Part shown: positions 1-6,902 of the stretch, piece by piece | How positions within the stretch are numbered: the stretch's first letter is position 1 | Layout of the letters: each line of letters starts with the position of its first letter | Assembly: GCA_947630355.1 (NCBI GenBank) | Contig: CANRHJ010000013.1 | Coordinates: 1 to 19,640 of the forward strand | Source: Candidatus Gastranaerophilales bacterium | GTDB taxonomy: Bacteria > Cyanobacteriota > Vampirovibrionia > Gastranaerophilales > Gastranaerophilaceae | Length of the DNA stretch: 19,640 nucleotides | Reading direction: 5' to 3' | The notes under the pieces: generated by a model | Told to the model about the DNA's origin: nothing | The model's input: only the letters and a program-made list of their open reading frames with translations | The model's database searches: none | Program-made: the position numbers and the translations under genes

Positions 1-1
1 T

Positions 2-505
2 TTAATGGATATAGGTCTGCCTGTTATGGACGGTATTCAAGCAACTTCCGTTATCAAAAAAACTAATCCCGATATTAAAGTTTTAATTTTCACTTCAAGA
101 GATTCTGATGATGATGTCTTTGATGCTCTGTCCGCAGGTGCTGACGGATATATTATGAAAGGCGCCAATGAAAATCAAATTATTACTGCCGTAAAAGCAA
201 TTGCCGAAGGCACGGCTTGGCTTGATCCCGCTATCGCAAGGTTGGTTCTTTCCAACGTCAGAAAAAATTCCTATACAGCTTCTTCTCAAACTGATAAATC
301 CGCAAAAAATAACTACGGATTGACAGATAGAGAACTTGAAGTTCTTGCTTTGATTGTTGAAGGTTTAAATAATGCAGAAATCTCGGAAAAACTGGTTATT
401 ACTCTTTCTACTGCCAAAGCTCATGTCCATAGCATACTTCAAAAACTATATGTTAAAACCCGTACTCAAGCTACCATTCAAGCTGTTAAAGAGGGTTTGG
501 TTTAA
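2..505 (+). CDS. NarL/LuxR-family response regulator (5' end outside window)
   Basis: DNA-binding two-component response regulator, cut by the left edge. Codon 2-4 (Leu) is in frame before the first Met, and the reading starts inside the receiver domain at the phosphorylation strand (LMDIGLPVMDG), so the Asp of MDIGLP is the probable phosphoacceptor and about 55 residues are missing. The receiver continues through the switch Thr/Ser region (KVLIFTSRD) and the conserved Lys-containing loop (ADGYIMKG). A linker leads to a LuxR-type helix-turn-helix at the C-terminus (LTDRELEVLALIVEGLNN, then STAKAHVHSILQKL). The stop overlaps the next start (TAATG), implying translational coupling with the exported protein downstream. 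Family assignment is firm; the partner kinase and regulon cannot be seen. Confidence 0.93.
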   Translation, partial: LMDIGLPVMDGIQATSVIKKTNPDIKVLIFTSRDSDDDVFDALSAGADGYIMKGANENQIITAVKAIAEGTAWLDPAIARLVLSNVRKNSYTASSQTDKSAKNNYGLTDRELEVLALIVEGLNNAEISEKLVITLSTAKAHVHSILQKLYVKTRTQATIQAVKEGLV

Positions 506-1566
506 TGCTCCTGAGGTATTTTCTTTCTTTTTTATGTTTATTTCTGTTTAATCTTTCCTGCACGGCTGATGAAGAATTAAATCCAAACACTGATGTTGTT
601 TCTTCAAATTCGGAAACACTCAATATAAATACTAAAGATAATGAGTTTAAAACTTTTAATGAAAAATTCAGAGAAAAATTCCATTTGCCGCCAACAAAGA
701 AAATTTATTATCATAATATTGATAAATCACATCAGCCTGTTACAATGGATGATTATTATAAAGCTGCTGCTGATAAAAAACGTAAAGACTTTGTTATTCC
801 CGAACCTAAATTCAATCAGGATGAAAATATTATTCTGCCCTACGGAAATCCCGATTTTAGAGTTATAAGATATAATACTCCGCCCGGTCAAAGAAATATT
901 GATTTATCTAAAATTGTTTCTTCTCACTCAGCTTCTTCTCCGGCTATTTTGTCCCCTGATAATACAAAAATGGTTTATACTAAAACATTTTTTTATCCTC
1001 AATATTCTCAAACCGCATCTAATGCTTATTATATTCCTATAAAAAATACACAAGATGCTTATGATATTCTCTATAATGCAAATGAAATTCAAGGTGAAGT
1101 AAAACCTATTGTTTCGGTCGGAACGGACGAGTTCCAAAATCATCAATTTAAAACTCTTTTCCCCATTGATTGGTCTAAAGACAGTTCTAAAATTGCTTTT
1201 AAAGAAAAAATAGGCTCTAATTTTTATGAAACTTGGCAGACTAACGTTATAATTTATGATTTTAATTCTAAATCCTGGAAACGTTTAACAGCCGTAAGAG
1301 AAGCCATTATTTATTGGTGGAGACAAAATAAAAATATTGAGCTTAAGGATTATTTATGGGATATTTTCCCCGTAGGATGGGATAAAAATAATCCCGAATG
1401 TTTGGTCGTTTATGCATATGCTTTTACGAATTCTAATCCTTTGTTTCTGGGTACATGGAGTGTTGATTATAACGAATCTAAATCGACACTTATTTCCATC
1501 GATTCTGCTAATGTTGAAATAGATTTAAACGGATTTGGTATAAAAGAAATTAAATATGAACATTAA
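505..1566 (+). CDS. Exported protein with TolB/WD40-like propeller repeats, function unknown
   Basis: Predicted 353-residue secreted or surface protein. Residues 1-19 form a hydrophobic signal peptide (LLRYFLSFLCLFLF) followed by Asn-Leu-Ser-Cys. The Cys could be lipidated, but the -3 residue (Asn) is poor for a lipobox, so a plain signal peptide is equally possible. The mature part has repeated blade-like motifs of the TolB/WD40 kind: SPDNTKMVYT near residue 150, DWSKDSSKIAFKEK near 225 followed by NVIIYDFNSKSWKRLT, and FPVGWDKNNPECLVVYAY near 290. These suggest a partial beta-propeller, as in TolB or prolyl-oligopeptidase N-domains, but no catalytic motif is visible. Its ATG shares a base with the regulator's stop. 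Its 3' end overlaps the convergent gene, the two stop codons lying in one TTAA. Confidence 0.8.
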   Translation: MLLRYFLSFLCLFLFNLSCTADEELNPNTDVVSSNSETLNINTKDNEFKTFNEKFREKFHLPPTKKIYYHNIDKSHQPVTMDDYYKAAADKKRKDFVIPEPKFNQDENIILPYGNPDFRVIRYNTPPGQRNIDLSKIVSSHSASSPAILSPDNTKMVYTKTFFYPQYSQTASNAYYIPIKNTQDAYDILYNANEIQGEVKPIVSVGTDEFQNHQFKTLFPIDWSKDSSKIAFKEKIGSNFYETWQTNVIIYDFNSKSWKRLTAVREAIIYWWRQNKNIELKDYLWDIFPVGWDKNNPECLVVYAYAFTNSNPLFLGTWSVDYNESKSTLISIDSANVEIDLNGFGIKEIKYEH

Positions 1567-2348
1567 AATTCAATATCTTCCAAATATTTTATACTTTTCC
1601 TTATATCATCTTCCGTAAACATTTCAAGCACCATTGTGGGATTTAGGCTCTTTTCTTTCAATGTATTAAATATTTCTTTATAATCTAATGTCCCATCATA
1701 TAAATTGTTGTGATCATCATTTTGTTCAAAGTTATTATGGATATGCATATGGTATAGTTTGTCTCCATATTCTTTTATCCACTCAGTTATTTCTGAATTA
1801 TGCGCATACAGGTTAACATGCCCGCAATCCAATGCCAATTTAAAGTAATCGGAATTTACTTTTTCTATCAGCTCTTTGCAAAAATCAGGACCTGTTTCAA
1901 ATACATTTTCTATTACCGCCGTTATGTTATTTTCTTCAAATTCTTTTATAAAGTCTTTCCAGAATGATATAAAATTTTTTTTGAAACTTTCTATTGAACC
2001 ATAGTGCTTTGTTCCTTTATATCCGCTGTGAAATAAAATTATTTCGGCGTTTATTCCTTTTCCTGTTTCTAATGACTCTTTATATCTTCGTATCCCGACT
2101 TCTCTTATTAAATAGTCCTGTGATGCTATATTTATATCCGAAAACATGGCATGTAACGTAACTTTGTTATTAAATCCTTTTAAATCATTTCTTATATCTT
2201 CCCAAACCTCTTCAGGTGTATATTTATCGCTTTTATATAACGGCAGCCGGCTTATTTCTATTCCTGTATTAAGTTCTTGTGCTAATTGTACGGATTCTTT
2301 TATTGTATCTTTTGCTGATGACGATATTAGTATATTGGTTCTATTCAT
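1563..2348 (-). CDS. Sugar phosphate isomerase/epimerase-like TIM-barrel protein
   Basis: A 261-residue protein of the xylose-isomerase-like TIM-barrel superfamily (AP endonuclease 2 fold), which includes sugar isomerases, epimerases and endonuclease IV. The alternating strand motifs and metal-ligand positions are visible: IEISRLPL near residue 31, TLHAMF, EIILFHSGY, AVIENVF (Glu), LALDCGHVNL (Asp and His), YHMHIHNN, and the C-terminal VLEMF (Glu). This Glu/Asp/His/Glu arrangement is typical of the divalent-metal site. The substrate cannot be told from sequence; the His-rich strand HMHIHNN before NDDHN fits sugar epimerases and DNA-repair endonucleases alike. The ATG lies 8 nt inside the end of the upstream pseudo-receiver gene, so the two are cotranscribed and probably coupled. 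Confidence 0.82.
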   Translation of the reverse strand: MNRTNILISSSAKDTIKESVQLAQELNTGIEISRLPLYKSDKYTPEEVWEDIRNDLKGFNNKVTLHAMFSDINIASQDYLIREVGIRRYKESLETGKGINAEIILFHSGYKGTKHYGSIESFKKNFISFWKDFIKEFEENNITAVIENVFETGPDFCKELIEKVNSDYFKLALDCGHVNLYAHNSEITEWIKEYGDKLYHMHIHNNFEQNDDHNNLYDGTLDYKEIFNTLKEKSLNPTMVLEMFTEDDIRKSIKYLEDIEF

Positions 2349-3621
2349 TTGTTTCTTCCGGCGGATATAGTGTACTTATTATTCCTTTTTTCTCTATATC
2401 TTTATACATCTCTTCTATTATATTTGTTAATTTTTCTTCGGAAAAATCTTCAAAATCGTATGTTAATCTCTTAACTTCTTCCTGCTTATCTTCATTATAA
2501 TGTATAATGTCTATTATTACTTTAATATAAGCGGGATACGTTATTTTTAAAACATTTTTGAATGGGGCTTTTATTAAACTAAAATTACTTTCTGTCTCTG
2601 TCATATTGTATTTTATTTCAATTTCAGGATTCTGTTCTTTTATATCATTTTGTAATTTATAAAATACAGGCGACGTTATTTTTTCAAAACCATTAAAAAA
2701 TTCTTTCTTGAAATCCTTAAATTCTTTTCCTGTTTCATCCTTTATTACGATTTCATCGGGTATTTCTCCTTTTGATAAACTGTATATATAATTGAATTGT
2801 TCATCATTGTCTATTTGTTCTTTCATACTTTGGTATAAAACAGGTTCCATCTCCTCAAATGATTTTGTTACTTCCGCCGCATTTGCATATATATAACAAT
2901 CATTTATTAATACTTGTTGTATTCTTTTTGTTACGGATTCTGCTCCCGCAACTCCGCAATTAAATAACAGTAAATAAAATCCCGCGCTTTTTCCAAACGC
3001 TACTATATCGTTTGTTCGCGGTATCTTCTTTATTTTCTCCCCTATCCTTTTTAAATTTAAGTTCCGATTTTCTTTCGCTATCGGTTTAATGTACATTAAT
3101 ATTGTTTTTTCTTGATTTTCTTCAATGACTCTGCTTATGAAATGTTTTAACGCTAAGGCTGCATTATCTTTTGTATATATACCCGTATCCTTATCTATTA
3201 TATTAGCTGAAATCAGTATATCTTCATTTATTTCTATCTGCTTATATAATATTGATTTTTGAAGCGTTAAAAATATTCTCATTAGTATTACGGAATCTTC
3301 GTCCTCCATAAAGAAGAAATCGTCTATTCCGTTATCAAATGCGTATAATAATGTTTCCTCCGCAAAAGTATCCGTTACAAATAATATCGGTACCTTATCC
3401 AAAGATTTTATCTCTCTTATCTCTTTTACTATACTTATAGAATCAGTTTTCATGCAATATAAAATTATTATTGACGGCTGCATTGTATTTAATGCAGATA
3501 TCGCTTCAATATAATTTACCGACTTTATGGTATCACATTCTCTCAGTAATTTTATTTTCTCCTTCAATGAGTCTGAAGTCTCTTGATTATTTGAGATTAT
3601 TAATATTGAATTACTTTTCAA
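2341..3621 (-). CDS. Pseudo-receiver plus degenerate GGDEF protein
   Basis: A 426-residue cytoplasmic protein with a CheY-like N-terminal domain (about 4-120) and a GGDEF-like domain (about 140-245), then an unrecognised C-terminal region. Both recognisable domains lack their key residues. The receiver phosphoacceptor position is Tyr55 (IIILYCMK instead of the usual Asp), the acidic pair near the N-terminus is absent (IISNNQE), and the conserved Lys is replaced (DDFFFMEDED). The GGDEF domain starts with the expected DKDTGIYTKD (compare D-LTGLYNR) and reaches RTNDIVAFG, but the signature reads KSAGF (211-215). It is therefore unlikely to be phosphorylated or to make cyclic di-GMP, and may act as a binding or scaffold protein. 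It starts with TTG, 7 nt after GGGTGA, which places the first receiver strand correctly; no better ATG exists. It lies 17 nt after corA. Confidence 0.8.
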   Translation of the reverse strand: MKSNSILIISNNQETSDSLKEKIKLLRECDTIKSVNYIEAISALNTMQPSIIILYCMKTDSISIVKEIREIKSLDKVPILFVTDTFAEETLLYAFDNGIDDFFFMEDEDSVILMRIFLTLQKSILYKQIEINEDILISANIIDKDTGIYTKDNAALALKHFISRVIEENQEKTILMYIKPIAKENRNLNLKRIGEKIKKIPRTNDIVAFGKSAGFYLLLFNCGVAGAESVTKRIQQVLINDCYIYANAAEVTKSFEEMEPVLYQSMKEQIDNDEQFNYIYSLSKGEIPDEIVIKDETGKEFKDFKKEFFNGFEKITSPVFYKLQNDIKEQNPEIEIKYNMTETESNFSLIKAPFKNVLKITYPAYIKVIIDIIHYNEDKQEEVKRLTYDFEDFSEEKLTNIIEEMYKDIEKKGIISTLYPPEETNE

Positions 3622-3638
3622 ATTCTTTCACCCGCTTC

Positions 3639-4589
3639 TTAAAACATACCCTTTTTCCTGAAAAATACAACAACAGCTATTGATGTTATTATTGACAATG
3701 CAACAACAATTAAAAATCCGTACGGATTATTTCCGTATGGAACTCTTACATTCATACCCCACAATCCGCCTATCATTGTCGGAATTGACATTATTATTGT
3801 TATTGCTGCTAAAAATTTCATTACTAAGTTTAGATTATTATTTATTATTGATGCAAAACCTTCCATCATCGCTTCCAATATCATGCGATGCATATCTACC
3901 ATTTCTATTGCCTGTCTGTTATCTATGATTACATCTTCTAATAAATCGACATCTTCATCCGTCATTTTCAAGTAATTAAATGTAGTTGATTTTGTCATTC
4001 TTAAAATTTTCTGTAACACAATATCGGTATCTTTTAACGCTGTTGAAAAATAAACCAATGTCTTTTGGATTTCCATTAGTTGGAATAACGCTTTGTTATT
4101 TGTAGCTTTTTGAAGCTCAACTTCAATATTTTCAGTTGTTCTGTTTATTATATCCAAATATTTTAAGTAAAATTTAACCGACCTGAACAGGATTTTTAAC
4201 ATAAATTCGGTTTTATTTCTTGTGTCAAAAGAATATGCAGTTGTTTCATTGAATGATGATAAGATATTATTATCTTTTGAACAAACTGTTATTATAGATG
4301 TCGGTGTGTATATTATACCCATTGGTAATGTATCAAAACATCCGTCGTCTGTCATTATCGGTAAATTGGTAATTATTAATATGTTCCCGTCTTCTATTTC
4401 CATACGCGAACGTTCATCTAAATCCAATGAATTCCTTAAAAAATCTTCTTCTAACCCCAATACTAACGATACTTGTTTTATCTCTTCTTCGTTAGGATTT
4501 ATTAAACTGAACCATGAACCTGAAACAGCTTCACTTATACTTAATCGTTCCAATCTTTTGTTATCTTCCGTTTTTAATATCTTTATCAT
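3639..4589 (-). CDS. corA: CorA-family divalent metal ion transporter
   Basis: Inner-membrane Mg2+ (or Co2+/Ni2+/Zn2+) channel of the CorA/MIT family, 316 residues, the normal length. The large N-terminal cytoplasmic domain ends in a long helix (the DVDLLEDVIIDNRQAIEMVD stretch leads into it). Two transmembrane helices follow at about 255-276 and 290-311. The diagnostic Gly-Met-Asn selectivity motif sits in GGLWGMNVRVP at the end of TM1. The short C-terminus is basic (FFRKKGMF), as in the family. It is first of a three-gene operon with the pseudo-receiver/GGDEF protein and the TIM-barrel gene. An 8-bp inverted repeat overlapping a possible -10 hexamer lies upstream. Transported ion is not determinable from sequence. 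Confidence 0.95.
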   Translation of the reverse strand: MIKILKTEDNKRLERLSISEAVSGSWFSLINPNEEEIKQVSLVLGLEEDFLRNSLDLDERSRMEIEDGNILIITNLPIMTDDGCFDTLPMGIIYTPTSIITVCSKDNNILSSFNETTAYSFDTRNKTEFMLKILFRSVKFYLKYLDIINRTTENIEVELQKATNNKALFQLMEIQKTLVYFSTALKDTDIVLQKILRMTKSTTFNYLKMTDEDVDLLEDVIIDNRQAIEMVDMHRMILEAMMEGFASIINNNLNLVMKFLAAITIIMSIPTMIGGLWGMNVRVPYGNNPYGFLIVVALSIITSIAVVVFFRKKGMF

Positions 4590-4618
4590 ATTACTATCTC
4601 AGATTCTTCCTTGTTAAA

Positions 4619-4645
4619 TTAAATCATAAAACAGTCGTGATTTAA
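4619..4645 (-). promoter_or_regulatory. Inverted repeat overlapping a possible corA -10 box
   Basis: TTAAATCA (4619-4626) and TGATTTAA (4638-4645) form a perfect 8-bp inverted repeat with an 11-nt spacer, about 30 nt before the corA start. On the minus strand a TATGAT hexamer (4623-4628) overlaps one arm. No convincing -35 is seen and no T-run follows, so an operator is more likely than a terminator, but this is inference. Confidence 0.35.
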
Positions 4646-4670
4646 AGTATTTGTATCTCTTTTTGTACGT

Positions 4671-6257
4671 TTATAGGTTCGTATTTTTTAATAATTCCTC
4701 TAAAAATTGTTGTTCTGTCAGTTTGGTTTTCGCCATTTTTTTCTTGAATTCTTCATTTTTATATATAAAATTAAACCGCTGATGCTTGCTTGTCTTACCG
4801 TATAGTTCTTCTATTAATGCAGGTATTTTTATATAAAATAAAGAATCTTTGCTTTTCATCAATTGTAAATTTTCTATTTTTATTAACGTGATTATTAAAT
4901 CTAATTCATCTTTAGGACATTCTATTTTATTTTCTTTCATATATTTCAAATAATTTTCAGCAGCTTTCTTTATTTGATTTAAAGAATTTATATATTTGTT
5001 ATTTGTTTTTTGTGTGTAATATTTATATTTTAAGGCATCCGTAATTACTTTTTCATTAAGACCTTGCTCGGCTATTTTCCCCGCATCCGAAAGTATTTTT
5101 GTCAGTTCCTCATATTGATTTTGATTTGTTTGTTCAAAATTATTATATTCTTTTCTGATATTTGTCCATAAATCAGTTAAATCACCATCTTTGTTATTCT
5201 TACAATTATCTATTATTTCTTTATACTTATCATTATTTTTCAAAGTCTCTTGAATATAATAGTCAAACAATGCGGTTCTGTCGGAATTTAATTCGATATT
5301 TTTCCTGCTTAAATTATATATAGTCCAATCAAATTTATTAAATTCTTTAACCAACTTTTTTAAAGTGCCTTCTTCTTTTAGTACATTGTAATAATTAAGT
5401 ATATAATCGGAAAGCTCGTATGCACTGATTTCGAGCGGGTTCCTTAGCATCTCCGCTATTTTATAGATGTCGGCATATATACTGAACAGTTCAAGTCTGT
5501 TCTGGTTTAAATAACGTTCCAATGCTTCCTGATAATATTTGCCGTTAAATGATGTAATATCCGCTTGCTCTTGGGCATTTATCCAAAACTCTTTATTTAT
5601 GTTTTTAGCATTATATTTATTTAAAAGTTTTTCAAAGTTTTCAATCCCCATAAATTTACATATTTGTGCAATTTTATCAAAATGATCTAATTCATGTGCA
5701 ATAATTGCAATTACTTCCCGGCGGCTTACCTTCTCTAAGGCTTCTTTATTTATATTAAAGGTACCTGAAGGATAATTAAAATATCCGGCTATGAAGCTTC
5801 CGCCTTTTGTTTCGTTATTTGCATAATATTGTATCTCAATAAGAGCAGGGTCATAACCTTTATATTTCATTAATTTGTATACAATAATCTCTGGTGAACT
5901 TGATATTAAAGGATTGGCATTTAATTCATCCAATAATTTCTTAAAATTATTATCTTGTTTATAATTCAAACTTATTTTTTTTACTTCCGGTTTCACACTA
6001 ACTGTCTCTGCCGCGAAATTTTCAGGCTGCTTTTTCACTTCGGAGGGAACTTTGTTATAAATTATTTCTTCGGTATAATCATTTGAAAATGATTTATTTG
6101 AATTATATTCCAATTTTTCTTCAAAAGTTTTGTTCTTTTGAATTTTCTTTAAATCATTAGGATATACCAAATAAATTATTGTTCCTATTACAGACAATAA
6201 AATAAATATTATAAACTTTAAAGGTAAGATATTTCGTTTGTTTTTTTTACGCCCCAT
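4671..6257 (-). CDS. Membrane-anchored zinc metalloprotease-like protein (HExxH)
   Basis: A 528-residue protein with a basic N-terminus (GRKKNKRN) and a single transmembrane helix at about 13-32, so the rest should lie outside the cytoplasm. The mark of function is HELDH at 188-192 in the hydrophobic context REVIAIIAHELDHF, the HExxH zinc-protease signature with two His ligands and the catalytic Glu. Glu230 in NAQEQAD lies 38 residues downstream and resembles the Glu-containing third-ligand motif of gluzincins such as M48 (E-x-x-A-D), with the Glu one position shifted. The Lys/Asn-rich remainder (about 240-528) is helical and unrecognised. It is monocistronic, with an extended -10 promoter upstream and RBS CGGAGAA. 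Peptidase family and target are unknown; a lost activity cannot be excluded. Confidence 0.72.
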   Translation of the reverse strand: MGRKKNKRNILPLKFIIFILLSVIGTIIYLVYPNDLKKIQKNKTFEEKLEYNSNKSFSNDYTEEIIYNKVPSEVKKQPENFAAETVSVKPEVKKISLNYKQDNNFKKLLDELNANPLISSSPEIIVYKLMKYKGYDPALIEIQYYANNETKGGSFIAGYFNYPSGTFNINKEALEKVSRREVIAIIAHELDHFDKIAQICKFMGIENFEKLLNKYNAKNINKEFWINAQEQADITSFNGKYYQEALERYLNQNRLELFSIYADIYKIAEMLRNPLEISAYELSDYILNYYNVLKEEGTLKKLVKEFNKFDWTIYNLSRKNIELNSDRTALFDYYIQETLKNNDKYKEIIDNCKNNKDGDLTDLWTNIRKEYNNFEQTNQNQYEELTKILSDAGKIAEQGLNEKVITDALKYKYYTQKTNNKYINSLNQIKKAAENYLKYMKENKIECPKDELDLIITLIKIENLQLMKSKDSLFYIKIPALIEELYGKTSKHQRFNFIYKNEEFKKKMAKTKLTEQQFLEELLKNTNL

Positions 6258-6280
6258 TAAAAAATTCTCCGATTTAGTAA

Positions 6281-6289
6281 ATTATAACA
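6281..6289 (-). promoter_or_regulatory. Extended -10 promoter of the metalloprotease gene
   Basis: Reading the minus strand, TGTTATAAT is a perfect extended -10 (TGn-TATAAT) about 24 nt before the ATG at 6257, and the RBS CGGAGAA (6264-6270) lies between. No good -35 hexamer is present 16-18 nt upstream, which extended -10 promoters can tolerate. Confidence 0.55.
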
Positions 6290-6328
6290 TATTATTATCG
6301 GAATAACACTTTTATTATGAAACGTAAA

Positions 6329-6598
6329 TTAAGCTTTATAATCTATACCGCCATATTTTGGTACGGACCTGCCAATATCTTTTGAAAGTTTTTTATTTAT
6401 TGCATCTATAAATTTATTAAGTACGGATACTTTAGTTTCATTTGCTTTATTTTGGAGTTCTGTTTGGTCATACTGACCGAATGCGGGGCGTAAGGGAAGA
6501 GAATTCCCGAAGCTGATATTGCTCAAATTCATCATTTGCCTTACAGCCGTATTTCTTGCTAATATCGCATTTTGTATTGCCAAATATGACGACAACAT
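6329..6598 (-). CDS. Small uncharacterised protein, 89 aa
   Basis: I do not recognise this family. The protein begins with an Ala/Leu/Asn-rich helix (SYLAIQNAILARNTAVRQMM), followed by a Pro/Gly-containing middle (SLPLRPAFGQYDQ), a charged helix (QTELQNKANETKVSVLNKFI) and a basic, Tyr/Gly-rich end. There is no signal peptide or transmembrane segment. The gene is supported as real by a strong RBS (AAGGAGTG, 6-8 nt before the ATG), its own sigma-70-type promoter, and lack of any competing reading frame. It stands alone between yidD and the metalloprotease gene. Confidence 0.65.
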   Translation of the reverse strand: MLSSYLAIQNAILARNTAVRQMMNLSNISFGNSLPLRPAFGQYDQTELQNKANETKVSVLNKFIDAINKKLSKDIGRSVPKYGGIDYKA

Positions 6599-6619
6599 TC
6601 TTTTACACTCCTTAGCTTT

Positions 6620-6648
6620 AGTATATCATATTTCTTCATTTTTTTAAA
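6620..6648 (-). promoter_or_regulatory. Sigma-70-type promoter of the 89-aa gene
   Basis: On the minus strand TTTAAA (6643-6648, 4 of 6 matches to the -35 consensus) and TATACT (6620-6625, 5 of 6 to the -10) are separated by exactly 17 nt. The ATG at 6598 is 22 nt further on, with RBS AAGGAGTG between. Confidence 0.55.
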
Positions 6649-6681
6649 GTGGTTTAATCTAAAGGTGATGTTTTAAGTTTT

Positions 6682-6891
6682 TTAAGGAACCGGATCATAT
6701 CCTCCCGGATGGAACGGATGACATTTTAATATCCTTTTTATACCCAGATATCCGCCTTTTATTATCCCGTATTTTATAACGGCCTGTTTTGTATATTCTG
6801 AACAAGTCGGATAAAATCTGCATACCGGCGGTGTTAATTTCGATATATGCTGATATAAATTTATCAGTTTTATTATTATTTTTTTTATCAT
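6682..6891 (-). CDS. yidD: YidD, membrane protein insertion efficiency factor
   Basis: A 69-residue protein that assists YidC in inserting and folding inner-membrane proteins, attached to the inner face of the membrane by an amphipathic N-terminal helix (MIKKIIIKLINLYQ). The family signature is complete: PPVCRFYPTCSEYTKQAV (the Cys pair), then GGYLGIKRILKCHPFHPGG and the terminal YDPVP. The open frame extends 29 codons upstream into the glycosyltransferase gene, but the start at 6891 is preferred: it has RBS AAGAGG 7-8 nt upstream and gives the normal family length. The gene is last in the six-gene operon, 11 nt after the glycosyltransferase stop, so its RBS overlaps the end of that gene. yidD normally sits beside rnpA/yidC; here it does not. 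Confidence 0.94.
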   Translation of the reverse strand: MIKKIIIKLINLYQHISKLTPPVCRFYPTCSEYTKQAVIKYGIIKGGYLGIKRILKCHPFHPGGYDPVP

Positions 6892-6902
6892 TCTATATCC
6901 TC

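Noticed and set aside
4222..4617. 131-aa ORF on the plus strand opposite corA
   Set aside because: Antisense to a complete, well-matched CorA gene, with no RBS or recognisable domain.
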